Source of the DNA: Clostridium culturomicium
GTDB lineage: Bacteria; Bacillota; Clostridia; Clostridiales; Clostridiaceae
Direction: 5' to 3'
Length of the DNA stretch: 64,000 bases
NCBI RefSeq assembly: GCF_000821305.1
Contig: NZ_CCXK01000015.1
Location: 456,679 to 520,678, forward strand
How positions within the stretch are numbered: the stretch's first letter is position 1; the number at the start of each line of letters is the position of its first letter. Below the pieces are notes generated by a model. It made no database searches. It saw only the letters and a list, made by a program, of their open reading frames with translations, and was not told the DNA's origin. Below are positions 8,927 through 17,781 of the stretch, piece after piece. A program made the translations under genes and the position numbers.

Positions 8927-9667
8927 TTACTGATTTTCTAATAGTTGATCTTCAGGCACTTCTCTTAATACCCTTGCAGGGCTTCCTATAACTATTTTGC
9001 GGGTAGGAACGTCTTTTGTTACTAGTGCTCCTGCCGCTACAAATCCTTCTTCCCAAATAATTTTTCCTGGAAGAATAACAGCCCCTGCTCCAACTCTTCC
9101 GCCCCTTTTAATAGTAACACCCTTAAATTTTCCGAATCGTTCCTTAGATCTTGCAGCATAATTATCGTTGGAAGTAACAACACACGGAGCTATAAATACG
9201 TTTTCTTCTACTGTTGAATATGCAGTTAAATATACATTAGTTTGTATCTTACAATTAGAGCCTACAGTACAGAAATTTTCAATTGTCGCTCCTCTTCCTA
9301 TAATGGTTCTTTCTCCTACAGTGACATTTTCCCTAATTGCAGCTCCATCCGCAACTAAAGTTTTATCCCCAATCTCTGCCCCTCTATATACAATTACACA
9401 AGCTCCAATTAAACAACCTTCACCTATTATACAAGGACTTAATTTATCCTCATCCTTAAAAATACTATTTACACTTCTCATGGGTATTTTTCCTATAACT
9501 GTGTTATCATCGATTCTTACATTATCCTTTATTATTGTGTCTTCATGTATCACAACATTATGTCCAATAATACAATTTTCCCCTATTACAACTCTATCTT
9601 CTATTACAGAAAATTTTCCTATTGCAACCTTTTCTCCAATTACAGCCTTGTCAGAAATATAATTCAC
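8927..9667 (-). CDS. Left-handed beta-helix (hexapeptide repeat) acyltransferase
   Basis: A 246-residue protein made almost entirely of hexapeptide repeats (IGEKVA, IGKFSV, IGENCI, IGHNVV and so on), the trimeric left-handed beta-helix fold of acetyl/acyl-CoA transferases. The ending GSPARVLREVPEDQ is typical of sugar O- or N-acetyltransferases of the WbbJ/PglD kind. The start is GTG, seven bases after AAGGAAG. It is downstream of no obvious partner; 113 bases separate it from the phosphohexomutase on the same strand. I infer acylation of a nucleotide sugar or polysaccharide unit. The substrate is unknown, and LpxA/LpxD-type lipid A roles are unlikely in this Gram-positive context. Confidence 0.75.
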   Translation of the reverse strand: MNYISDKAVIGEKVAIGKFSVIEDRVVIGENCIIGHNVVIHEDTIIKDNVRIDDNTVIGKIPMRSVNSIFKDEDKLSPCIIGEGCLIGACVIVYRGAEIGDKTLVADGAAIRENVTVGERTIIGRGATIENFCTVGSNCKIQTNVYLTAYSTVEENVFIAPCVVTSNDNYAARSKERFGKFKGVTIKRGGRVGAGAVILPGKIIWEEGFVAAGALVTKDVPTRKIVIGSPARVLREVPEDQLLENQ

Positions 9668-9854
9668 TGCTACACTTCCTTTATATAAAACTTACTACAT
9701 TTAATCCTCGTATTAGTTTACTCTTCACCGGTAGAATATATTACACTATAATAATGATAGTTATTTTTTTAACAATATCTCTATTGTATCTTTCTTTTTT
9801 AATGATATAATTAATTTAGATAATTTTGAATATACAGCAATCAAGGGGGTTTAT

Positions 9855-11342
9855 ATGTTCACATTTGAAACTACGTTAAAAAAAATTAAACATGAGGTTC
9901 TTAAACAAATCGTTATTCTTGCAATGAATAATAACCTTACTACTGAAGAAATATTTAATATTCACAAGTTTATTATAGACAAGCGTAATCCAACTTATCG
10001 CTGCTGTGTATATAAAGAAAGAGCTATTGTTAATCAGCGTGCAAAGCTTGCAGCAGGATATATGCCAATTGATGATGAATACAGTAAGCTTATAGATATT
10101 CGATACACAGATCAAATAATGTACATAATAGAATCTGCCTGTGATAGATGCCAAATAAATAAATATACAGTAACAGAAGCCTGTAGGGGATGTCTTACTC
10201 ATAAATGCAAGGAAGTATGTCCTGCTAATGCAATGATGACAGTTGGTGGTAAAGCCTATATAAATCAAGACTTCTGTAAGGAATGTGGCTTGTGTAAAAA
10301 GGCATGCCCTTATAATGCAATATCTGAGGTTCTTAGGCCCTGTAAAGTTGCATGTCCAACTGGAGCTCTAAGTGTAAGTTACGATGACAGAAGAGCTATT
10401 ATAAATAATGAAGACTGTATTCAATGCGGTGCATGTATGAATGCATGTCCATTTGGAGCTATCTCTGATAAAAGCTTCGTAGTTCCTGTTACAAAACGCC
10501 TTAAACGTGAAAGACCAATGTCAGTAATTGTTGCTCCATCTATTTCTGGACAATTTGGTCCTAATGTTTCACTAGGACAAATTAAATCTGCTTTATTAAA
10601 AATGGGCTTTAAAGATATGGTAGAAGCATCTTGTGGTGCTGATATTGTTACCATACATGAAACTAAAGAATTCTTAGAAAGAATGGAAAATGAAGATACC
10701 TATATGACAAATTCTTGTTGTCCAGGCTTCTTAAATTATATTGAAAAGAAATTCCCTAGTGAAATTTCTAAGGTTTCAAAAACTATATCTCCAATGATAG
10801 CAACTGCTCGTTTATTAAAAGCTGAAGACCCTGAGCTAAGAATAGTATTCATAGGTCCATGCACAGCAAAAAAAGCTGAAATTACAAGACCAGAGGTTGC
10901 AGGTGCAGTAGATTATGTGCTTACCTTTGAAGAATTATCTGCAATGCTTGATGCTTTTGATATTGATCCTGCTCTTTGTGATGAGATGGATATTAATGAA
11001 GGTTCTGTATTTGGACGTGGCTTTGCAATCGCTGGTGGTTTAACAGCTTCAATAGAAAACTATGTGAGAAGTGAAAATATTGACACTACCTTTAAACCTC
11101 TTAAGGTTTCAGGCCCTGAAGAGATTAAAAAGGTTTTAACCCTTGCTAAAATAAATAGACTTCCTGGAAACTTTATTGAGGGTATGATGTGTAATGGCGG
11201 CTGTATTAATGGTGCTGGTGTATTTTCAACCCCTACCTTCAGTAGAACAGCCTTCTTAAAGGAAAGTAAGACCTCTACTATAAAAAATGTGGCAGATAAC
11301 TCAGCTTGTACTTCTGCTGAAACTATTGATATGGAAAGATAA
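9855..11342 (+). CDS. Monomeric [FeFe]-hydrogenase, group B-like
   Basis: A 495-residue iron-only hydrogenase. After a Cys-poor N-terminal helix region with PTYRCCVYKERAI (about 46-58), residues 110-202 carry ferredoxin-type clusters (CRGC/CKEVCP, CKECGLCKKACP, CKVACP, CIQCGACMNACP). The H-cluster domain follows, with its cysteine signatures SCCPG (287-291), GPCTAKK (334-340) and MMCNGGCINGAG (444-455). These differ from the classical HydA versions TSCCPGW, MPCTAKK and MACPGGC and fit the group B type known from Clostridia. It would catalyse H2 oxidation or evolution with ferredoxin. AAGGGGG precedes the ATG and a terminator follows, so it is monocistronic. The maturases HydEFG are not in this window. 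Confidence 0.87.
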   Translation: MFTFETTLKKIKHEVLKQIVILAMNNNLTTEEIFNIHKFIIDKRNPTYRCCVYKERAIVNQRAKLAAGYMPIDDEYSKLIDIRYTDQIMYIIESACDRCQINKYTVTEACRGCLTHKCKEVCPANAMMTVGGKAYINQDFCKECGLCKKACPYNAISEVLRPCKVACPTGALSVSYDDRRAIINNEDCIQCGACMNACPFGAISDKSFVVPVTKRLKRERPMSVIVAPSISGQFGPNVSLGQIKSALLKMGFKDMVEASCGADIVTIHETKEFLERMENEDTYMTNSCCPGFLNYIEKKFPSEISKVSKTISPMIATARLLKAEDPELRIVFIGPCTAKKAEITRPEVAGAVDYVLTFEELSAMLDAFDIDPALCDEMDINEGSVFGRGFAIAGGLTASIENYVRSENIDTTFKPLKVSGPEEIKKVLTLAKINRLPGNFIEGMMCNGGCINGAGVFSTPTFSRTAFLKESKTSTIKNVADNSACTSAETIDMER

Positions 11343-11344
11343 AT

Positions 11345-11375
11345 AAAAAGGTGGATTTAAAAATCCACCTTTTTT
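11345..11375 (+). terminator. Rho-independent terminator after hydrogenase
   Basis: Arms AAAAAGGTGGATTT and AAATCCACCTTTTT, with a long T-run on the plus strand, placed just after the hydrogenase stop and before the end of the convergent regulator. Confidence 0.88.
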
Positions 11376-11389
11376 ATATTCATATTTAA

Positions 11390-12382
11390 TTACTTACAAG
11401 AATCTCGCTTTACAAACTCATATGGTAATCTGTAATAGCTTTCTTCTATAGGAAGCTTATTAATAAGCTTAATAAGAAGTCTCATACCAACAGAACCCAT
11501 GTCATATAAAGGACGAGCTACTGTAGTTAATTTTGGATGATATACTGCAGCTAGTGCAATATTATCAAATCCGATTACATTAACATCTTCAGGAACCTTT
11601 ATTCCTTTTTCTCTTAATGCATTTATAACACCTATAGCCATTTGGTCACAGCCGCAAATAACTCCATCAACCTGTTGACTTTCAGTAATCTTATTTATAC
11701 CAGCAATTCCTTGTTCATACTTAAGGTTTCCGCGATAAACTAAGTTTTCATTTAAAAGTCCAGCATTTGACATAGCATCTCTATATCCAGCATAAATCTT
11801 TTCATGCTCTAAAGCTGTTTCTCTATCATAACCTATATATGCTATGTTTTTATTTCCAAGTGATATTAAATATTCAACAGCTTCTTTTGCTCCTGAATAA
11901 CTATCTATACCTATACTTGGCACTTCGTCTTCATCATCCATTGTACCTACAGATACAACTGGAATTCCTGAATTTTTAATTGCAGCTTTTATATCTGCAT
12001 CTAGAGAATCTCCCATGTAGATTATTCCATCTACCATTTTTTCTCTAAGAATATTAAAGCTTTCTTTCTCTCTATTTTTATCTAAATCGGTGTTACAAAG
12101 CATTATGTTGTAATTATATATACTAGCTAAATCCTCTGCACCTCTAACGATTTCTGGATAAAGTGAGTTTGATATATCAGGAATTATAATTCCTATAGTG
12201 CTTGACCTTTGAGTTTTAAGGCTTCTAGCTAAAATGTTAGGTCTGTAATCTAACTTCTCAATTGCATCTAAAACTCTCTGCTTTGTTTCTTGGTTAACAA
12301 CGTCTATATCGTTTAGAACTCTCGAAACTGTAGCTATGGAAACATTAGCTTCTTTTGCTACATCCTTAATTGATGCTGCCAT
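11390..12382 (-). CDS. ccpA: LacI/GalR-family regulator, probably CcpA
   Basis: A 330-residue repressor: an N-terminal helix-turn-helix and hinge (IKDVAKEANVSIATVSRVLN, RPNILARSL) followed by a periplasmic-binding-protein-like core. The segments IGIIIPDISNSLYPEIVRGA and the C-terminal PLYDMGSVGMRLLIKLINK closely resemble CcpA, where the latter helix contacts HPr-Ser46-P. That argues for the carbon catabolite control protein rather than a local sugar repressor, as does the absence of a neighbouring sugar operon. GAGGGGTG precedes the ATG. It has its own promoter overlapping a long inverted repeat (12430-12475) in the spacer after ileS. I am fairly but not fully sure of the CcpA assignment. Confidence 0.72.
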   Translation of the reverse strand: MAASIKDVAKEANVSIATVSRVLNDIDVVNQETKQRVLDAIEKLDYRPNILARSLKTQRSSTIGIIIPDISNSLYPEIVRGAEDLASIYNYNIMLCNTDLDKNREKESFNILREKMVDGIIYMGDSLDADIKAAIKNSGIPVVSVGTMDDEDEVPSIGIDSYSGAKEAVEYLISLGNKNIAYIGYDRETALEHEKIYAGYRDAMSNAGLLNENLVYRGNLKYEQGIAGINKITESQQVDGVICGCDQMAIGVINALREKGIKVPEDVNVIGFDNIALAAVYHPKLTTVARPLYDMGSVGMRLLIKLINKLPIEESYYRLPYEFVKRDSCK

Positions 12383-12429
12383 TATTTCACCCCTCTTCTT
12401 TCTTATACCCCTAAATTATATTTACCTTA

Positions 12430-12475
12430 ATTATACAATTTAACTAACTGAAAATCAAATTCAGTTAGTTAAATT
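12430..12475 (-). promoter_or_regulatory. ccpA-like gene promoter within a 16-bp inverted repeat
   Basis: On the minus strand a -35 TTGATT (12453-12458) and a perfect -10 TATAAT (12430-12435) are separated by exactly 17 bases. The -35 lies in the 7-base centre between two perfect 16-base arms, AATTTAACTAACTGAA and TTCAGTTAGTTAAATT (12437-12475). The downstream arm fills the promoter spacer. No U-tract follows in the direction of transcription, so an operator is more likely than a terminator. Confidence 0.6.
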
Positions 12476-12520
12476 TATTTATTCCTATAATGTAGTAAAT
12501 TATTCTCCTGTATAAGCTTA

Positions 12521-15500
12521 TTAAGCTCTCTCTACTTGAAGAAGTAACTTTTCTCCATTTATTTTAACTTCATTTACAGCTTTTTCACTATTATAAGTTA
12601 CTTCTAGAGCTAAAGTATCTCTCATAATTTGCTGTTCAAATTTCTTTATGATACTTTCAAGTGCTTCGTTTCCTGCAAAGTATAAGTAAATTTTATCAGA
12701 AACTTCGAATCCACTTTCTTTTCTCATATTTTGAATCTTACTTAATACTTCTCTTATATGTCCTTCTTCTCTAAGCTCTTCAGAAATATTAGTATCAAGG
12801 ACTACTCCAAGCTCTCCCTCACCTGCAAATGCAAATCCTTCAAGACCTTGCATTGTCACAAGTAAGTTCTCTTTGTTAAGCTCTATTTCAGTTCCATCTA
12901 CATCTATTTTTACTATTTCTCCACTATTTATTCTTTGTGCAAGATCCATTTGGTTCATAGCGCCAATAGCTTTTCTTATTCCTGGTATCATCTTACCATA
13001 AGCTTTTCCTAGTACTGGAAGATTAGGCTTAATCTCAAAGTTAACATACTTAGAAAGGTCAGCTCCAAGCTCAACTTCTTTAATGTTAAGCTCTTCCTTA
13101 ACGATGTCACCATAGTATTCAGGAAGTGATGCTACAGACACAAGCATTTTGCCAAGTGGCTGTCTGTTCTTTATGTTAGCACCATTTCTAGCACTTCTTC
13201 CAAGCTGAACTATTTTGTAAGCAGTATCCATTTCCTCTTCTAACTTCTTATCAACTTCAGCTGTTACGTATTCTGGCCATCTGCATAGGTGAACACTTTC
13301 TGGTGCTTCCTTATCAAATGCAACAACTAAATTTTGATATAACTCATCAGTTATAAATGGTATGAATGGAGATGCAACTCTTGCAAAAGTAGTAAGTACT
13401 CTGTAAAGAGTCATGTATGCTCCAATCTTATCCTCTGTAAGCTCTTCACCCCAGAATCTAGATCTGTTTCTTCTTACATACCAGTTAGATAACTCGTCAA
13501 CGAAAGCTTCAAGCTCTTTAGCTCCTTGAGTAATTCTGTAGTTCTCTAAATGCTCATCGATGTTTTTAACTAAAGTGTTAAGCTTAGACATCATCCATTT
13601 ATCCATTACATTTTCAGATTTAAACTCTTTATAATCCATTGGATTGAACTTATCTAAGTCAGCATATAACACGTAGAATGAGTATACATTCCATAACGTT
13701 CCGATAAACTTTCTTTGTGCTTCAATAACTCCATCCTCATAGAATCTTGATGGAAGCCATGGTGCACTAGTTGTATAGAAGTACCATCTTAAAGCATCTG
13801 CTCCTTCATTCTCAAGTACTGTGAATGGACTAAGAACATTTCCTTTGTGCTTAGACATCTTGATTCCATCTTTATCAAGAACGTGACCTAATACGATACA
13901 GTTCTCAAATGGATTCTTCTCAAATACTGTTGTTGAAATTGCAAGTAATGTATAGAACCATCCTCTTGTTTGGTCAACAGCCTCTGATATAAATTGTGCT
14001 GGGAAGTTAGCTTCAAACAACTCTTTGTTTTCAAACGGATAGTGGTACTGTGCAAACGGCATTGAACCTGAATCAAACCAGCAGTCAATAACCTCTTCAA
14101 CTCTTGTCATTTCTTTATGACAGTGAGGACAGTCAAGCTTAACATTATCAATGTATGGCTTGTGAAGCTCTATTCCTTCAGGTACATTTATACCTTTTTC
14201 ATGAAGCTCAGCTACACTTCCAATCATTTCTCTATGTCCGCATTCACATTCCCATATTGGAAGTGGAGTACCCCAGTATCTGTTTCTTGAAATTCCCCAG
14301 TCAATTACGTTCTCAAGGAATTTACCCATTCTTCCTGTTCTGATGTTATCAGGCATCCAGTTTATCTTGTTGTTGTTTTCTATTAATTGATCCCTAACAG
14401 AAGACATTCTAACAAACCAGCTCTCTCTTGGGTAGTAAAGAAGTGGTGTGTCACATCTCCAGCAGTGTGGATATGAGTGTAAGAACTTCTCACTCTTATA
14501 AAGAATATTTTCTTCTTTTAAGAATGCTAATATCTTCTCGTCAGCCTTCTTAACAAATATTCCAGCCCATGGAGTTACTGCAGGTACAAATTTACCTTCT
14601 CCATCAACTAAGTTTATTAATGGAAGACCATATTTCTTTCCAATTTGGTTATCGTCATCTCCATATGCAGGTGCTATGTGTACTATACCAGTACCATCTG
14701 ATAATGTTACGAAATCACCATGAACAACATAGAAAGCTTTTTCTTCTGGAGTTTCGAACTTGAACATTTGCTCATATTCTTTTCCAAGAAGTTCTTCTCC
14801 CTTGAATTCAGCAATAACTTCATACTCTCCATTAAGTTTATTTAATAGGCTTCTAGAAAGAATTAAGTGCTCTCCTTCATGTAAAACTTCAACATAGTCA
14901 TAAGACTTATTTACTGCTAAAGCAACGTTGCTTGGTAATGTCCAAGGAGTTGTTGTCCATACTAATATATATTTATCTTCACCTTTAAGCTTGAACTTAA
15001 CATAAGCTGAACTATCTCTAACATCCTTATATCCTTGAGCAACCTCGTGAGAAGATAAAGTTGTTCCACATCTAGGACAGTAAGGCATTACCTTGTGACC
15101 TTTGTATAGTAAGTCTTTATCCCACATTCTCTTTAAAGCCCACCATACTGATTCTATATAATCATTGTGGTAAGTTACATATGGATTTTCCATATCAACC
15201 CAGTATGCTAATCTCTCAGACATTTCTCTCCACATTTCAACATAAGAGAATACGCTATCTTTACACTCTGTAACGAAAGCCTCTACACCATAATCTTCGA
15301 TTTGTGGTTTACCAGAGATTCCAAGCTTCTTTTCAATTTCAAGCTCTACTGGAAGTCCATGAGTGTCCCATCCAGCTTTTCTTAAAACCTTATAGCCTTT
15401 CATAACCTTATATCTAGGAATAATATCCTTCATAACCCTTGTTATAACGTGTCCTATGTGTGGTTTACCATTCGCTGTTGGTGGACCATCATAAAATGTG

Positions 15501-15622
15501 AAAAATTCACCATCATCATTTAAGTCAAAGTTCTTTTGGATTACATTCTTTTCTTCCCAAAGCTTTAGTATATCTTTTTCAATATCCATAAATGACTTTG
15601 TGTTATCGATTTTCTTGTACAT
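12521..15622 (-). CDS. ileS: Isoleucyl-tRNA synthetase
   Basis: A 1033-residue class I aminoacyl-tRNA synthetase charging tRNA-Ile. The HIGH-type motif is GKPHIGH (about 52-58) and the KMSKS-type motif is KMSKHKGN at about 588-595. WDTHGLPVELEIEKKLG and the editing-domain stretch VWTTTPWTLPSN identify it as isoleucyl rather than leucyl/valyl. Length and C-terminal region, without an obvious C-terminal zinc knuckle, fit the longer IleRS2-like type, a type often less sensitive to mupirocin; that last point is family knowledge, not shown here. AAGGAGG precedes the ATG. Expression is controlled by an upstream Ile T-box. Confidence 0.95.
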   Translation of the reverse strand: MYKKIDNTKSFMDIEKDILKLWEEKNVIQKNFDLNDDGEFFTFYDGPPTANGKPHIGHVITRVMKDIIPRYKVMKGYKVLRKAGWDTHGLPVELEIEKKLGISGKPQIEDYGVEAFVTECKDSVFSYVEMWREMSERLAYWVDMENPYVTYHNDYIESVWWALKRMWDKDLLYKGHKVMPYCPRCGTTLSSHEVAQGYKDVRDSSAYVKFKLKGEDKYILVWTTTPWTLPSNVALAVNKSYDYVEVLHEGEHLILSRSLLNKLNGEYEVIAEFKGEELLGKEYEQMFKFETPEEKAFYVVHGDFVTLSDGTGIVHIAPAYGDDDNQIGKKYGLPLINLVDGEGKFVPAVTPWAGIFVKKADEKILAFLKEENILYKSEKFLHSYPHCWRCDTPLLYYPRESWFVRMSSVRDQLIENNNKINWMPDNIRTGRMGKFLENVIDWGISRNRYWGTPLPIWECECGHREMIGSVAELHEKGINVPEGIELHKPYIDNVKLDCPHCHKEMTRVEEVIDCWFDSGSMPFAQYHYPFENKELFEANFPAQFISEAVDQTRGWFYTLLAISTTVFEKNPFENCIVLGHVLDKDGIKMSKHKGNVLSPFTVLENEGADALRWYFYTTSAPWLPSRFYEDGVIEAQRKFIGTLWNVYSFYVLYADLDKFNPMDYKEFKSENVMDKWMMSKLNTLVKNIDEHLENYRITQGAKELEAFVDELSNWYVRRNRSRFWGEELTEDKIGAYMTLYRVLTTFARVASPFIPFITDELYQNLVVAFDKEAPESVHLCRWPEYVTAEVDKKLEEEMDTAYKIVQLGRSARNGANIKNRQPLGKMLVSVASLPEYYGDIVKEELNIKEVELGADLSKYVNFEIKPNLPVLGKAYGKMIPGIRKAIGAMNQMDLAQRINSGEIVKIDVDGTEIELNKENLLVTMQGLEGFAFAGEGELGVVLDTNISEELREEGHIREVLSKIQNMRKESGFEVSDKIYLYFAGNEALESIIKKFEQQIMRDTLALEVTYNSEKAVNEVKINGEKLLLQVERA

Positions 15623-15724
15623 ACCCTTTCTTCCTCCTTATACATTATTCGTACGTCTGTTACTATTCTTAACAAAACTTAACTTTATTTTACCTATTTC
15701 CAAATATAATAGATTAAAAATAAA

Positions 15725-16015
15725 ACTCCGCCCTACTAAAGGACGAAGTTGATTCGCTTATACCACCTACAGTGCTTTCAATTCAGATACTAACATATCC
15801 TATTCTTTAACGCAGAAACACGGAAAAACTTACTCTATGAGTACCCCTTCAAACAAAATCAAACGAAGCTATCTCTTATTATTTCAGTTCTCGGCTCCTA
15901 GGTGATTTTCCTTTAACTCTCCCTATGGGTTTCCACCATTTTCCCACTCTCTTTAAGTTTGTAATTAAAGTACTCTCCTATTCTTAGCCTTTATATTCTT
16001 TTACGGTAAAATTAT
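15725..16015 (-). promoter_or_regulatory. T-box leader of ileS (Ile specifier)
   Basis: Reading the minus strand, the leader has a Stem I with an AGAGAGTG segment and apical GGTGGAAACC, then a specifier-loop candidate ATC (15904-15906, isoleucine) followed by A. The conserved T-box GTAGGTGGTATAAGCGAA lies at 15753-15770. It is followed by terminator arms AACTTCGTCC and GGGCGGAGTT with a T-run (about 15721-15750). Uncharged tRNA-Ile should pair with the specifier and T-box bulge and favour antitermination. Specifier, T-box and terminator are all visible; the exact base pairing was not computed. Confidence 0.88.
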
Positions 16016-16025
16016 TTTTGTATTA

Positions 16026-16054
16026 ATTATATTACATAAAATTTTCAATGTAAA
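16026..16054 (-). promoter_or_regulatory. Promoter for the ileS T-box transcript
   Basis: Minus-strand -35 TTTACA (16049-16054) and perfect -10 TATAAT (16026-16031) with a 17-base spacer, correctly placed upstream of the T-box leader. Confidence 0.6.
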
Positions 16055-16150
16055 GCCTTTTAATATTTACATTACTTTTACTGCATTCTTGAATAAAAAT
16101 TACGATACTATTCATACTTAAAAATATATTAATTATTTGGAGGTAATAGT

Positions 16151-16783
16151 ATGGTTATCACCTGGCTTGGACATTCTTGTTTTCTTCTTGAAACATCACA
16201 GGGCTCAAAAATCTTAATAGATCCCTTTGACCCTGCACTTGGAAATTCACCATATAAAGGTTCTGTAGATATCGTAACAATTAGTCATAATCACTTTGAT
16301 CACAATTTCACTAAAGAGATTAATCCAGGTTTTTTATCTTTAACATCCCCTGGAACTTATGATTCCTATGACATTAAAATTCAAGGCTTTCCCTCATACC
16401 ACGATAAAGTAAACGGACTTAAAAGAGGAAGTAATATAATTTTCACTTACGAAGCTGACAATTTCAGACTTTGTCATCTCGGTGACCTTGGTCACATGCT
16501 AACAGATGACGTAATAGATTTGCTTGGCTCCATCGATGTCCTCTTCATTCCCATTGGTAGTAACTTTACTCTTGATGCTGAAGTTGCTTATTCTTTGTGT
16601 AGAAAAATCCAAAGTAAATTTGTGATTCCTATGCATTATAAAACGTCTCAATTAAGCTTCCCTGGTGAAGGAATAGAAAAATTCATATCACTTATGAAAA
16701 ATGCTATGAATTTAAACTCGAATACTTTAGTTTTAGATGAACTTCCCCCAGCTAGAAATCAAGTAAGACTCCTTCAACTCTAA
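16151..16783 (+). CDS. MBL-fold metal-dependent hydrolase
   Basis: A 210-residue metallo-beta-lactamase-fold protein. It opens with ITWLGHSCFLLET and has the metal motif SHNHFDHN near residues 45-52, followed by CHLGDLGHML and IPMHYKT, which supply the remaining His/Asp ligands. This short UlaG-like/YtkL-like form is found in many Firmicutes with unknown substrate. GGAGGT precedes the ATG. It is a single gene between the ileS leader and a convergent ECF gene, and its stop codon lies inside a shared terminator hairpin. Function beyond metal-dependent hydrolase cannot be assigned. Confidence 0.8.
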   Translation: MVITWLGHSCFLLETSQGSKILIDPFDPALGNSPYKGSVDIVTISHNHFDHNFTKEINPGFLSLTSPGTYDSYDIKIQGFPSYHDKVNGLKRGSNIIFTYEADNFRLCHLGDLGHMLTDDVIDLLGSIDVLFIPIGSNFTLDAEVAYSLCRKIQSKFVIPMHYKTSQLSFPGEGIEKFISLMKNAMNLNSNTLVLDELPPARNQVRLLQL

Positions 16784-16800
16784 GATTATTTCTTAGAGTT
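16776..16800. terminator. Bidirectional hairpin terminator
   Basis: Arms AACTCTAAGA and TCTTAGAGTT around TTATT; the left arm contains the stop codon of the MBL-fold gene and the right arm adjoins the stop of the ECF gene. Confidence 0.7.
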
Positions 16801-17361
16801 TTATATTGATTTCTCTAATTTTTCACCAATATATCTCCATGAAAGTTTAAGCATTATAACCTCAACTGGTATCATTATTAATGCTTTAATAATTCTAGTA
16901 CTTGCTAATGCTATAAAACCCTTATTATACATGATAACAAGCCATAATGTATTTAAAATAATATTAACTCCTACTGCTATTATTGTGTTTGCAATTATAA
17001 ATCTAGTTGTAGTTTTTGGTTTTTTATAAAGGACTAGTCCATATATAACACCAACCAGAGCAGCACTTAAAGTAAACCCAGGAAAAAATGCTGCTGTTGG
17101 AAATAACATTGCTCCTATTAAGTCCTCTATCCCTGCTACAAGTCCACCATATACTGGTCCAAATATCATTGCAGCTAAAGCTATTGGAATAAATGAGAAT
17201 GTAAACTTTAAAAAAGGTAGCTGTATTGATAAGAATCTAGATAAAACATCAGTAATTGCTATAAACATAGCCATGTATACAACCTTTTTCACCACACTGA
17301 CTTTCTTTATATCCATCTCATCTCTTGTGTCATTATTTTGTAAATTTAATATAATACTCAT
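16801..17361 (-). CDS. ECF transporter S component, folate family (FolT-like)
   Basis: A 186-residue membrane protein with about six hydrophobic helices, the substrate-binding subunit of an energy-coupling-factor importer. The segments KFTFSFIPIALAAMIFGP, YGGLVAGIEDLIGAMLFP and FFPGFTLSAALVGVIYG match the FolT branch, giving a probable folate or folate-precursor substrate. The EcfA/A'/T module is not in the window, as expected for group II ECF systems with scattered S components. The annotated ATG directly abuts AAAGGAG, an unusually short spacing, so translation may start slightly downstream (for example Met16). I saw no THF riboswitch upstream. Confidence 0.78.
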   Translation of the reverse strand: MSIILNLQNNDTRDEMDIKKVSVVKKVVYMAMFIAITDVLSRFLSIQLPFLKFTFSFIPIALAAMIFGPVYGGLVAGIEDLIGAMLFPTAAFFPGFTLSAALVGVIYGLVLYKKPKTTTRFIIANTIIAVGVNIILNTLWLVIMYNKGFIALASTRIIKALIMIPVEVIMLKLSWRYIGEKLEKSI

Positions 17362-17469
17362 CTCCTTTTAATCCCCAAGATCGAATATAATTCCATATAA
17401 AATATGTAATTAAAATGATTTTCATACTAATTATAATTTATCCCCTTCATCTATTCAATGTTTTTCATT

Positions 17470-17543
17470 AAGTGAACATCCAAATCTTTGATTTAGCTAA
17501 TGCGAACTTACTCCTTCGAATAAACATGAGAAGGAGTTTCCTT
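17470..17543 (+). repeat. Dispersed structured repeat, copy A
   Basis: About 74 bases with a palindrome CCAAATCTTTGATTTAG and a second hairpin with arms ACTCCTTC and GAAGGAGT. Copies or fragments occur at 17551-17615, 29817-29939, 47243-47284 and 48839-48911. Confidence 0.7.
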
Positions 17544-17550
17544 AAATATT

Positions 17551-17615
17551 CCTCCAAATCTTTAATTTGACTAACGTAAATTTATGCCTTCCATAAATAT
17601 TAATCAGAAATTTCC
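17551..17615 (+). repeat. Dispersed structured repeat, diverged copy B
   Basis: A degenerate neighbour of copy A beginning CCTCCAAATCTTTAATTTGA and continuing with CTAACGTAAA where copy A has CTAATGCGAA; its second hairpin is decayed. Together with copy A it fills most of the 420-base non-coding stretch between the ECF gene and the SH3b hydrolase. Confidence 0.5.
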
Positions 17616-17781
17616 ACATCAATGAAAAAACATTGCTCATGAAGAATATATTAATTCAAATACATTCTAATCCATTTTATTGTAATATTTTGTTGTATTT
17701 CCATCTAAGTCGGAATATAATTTAGGTATTAACGGTATTTATTATAATAAGATAACTATTTTTGAAAGGTTGGGTAGTTTT

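Noticed and set aside
17362..17469. THF riboswitch before the FolT-like gene
   Set aside because: No match to its conserved sequence in the leader; only the dispersed repeat and AT-rich DNA were seen further upstream.
17600..17781. A ydaO-type c-di-AMP riboswitch before the SH3b/NlpC gene
   Set aside because: Such riboswitches are common before wall hydrolases, but the conserved ydaO core sequences are not present here.
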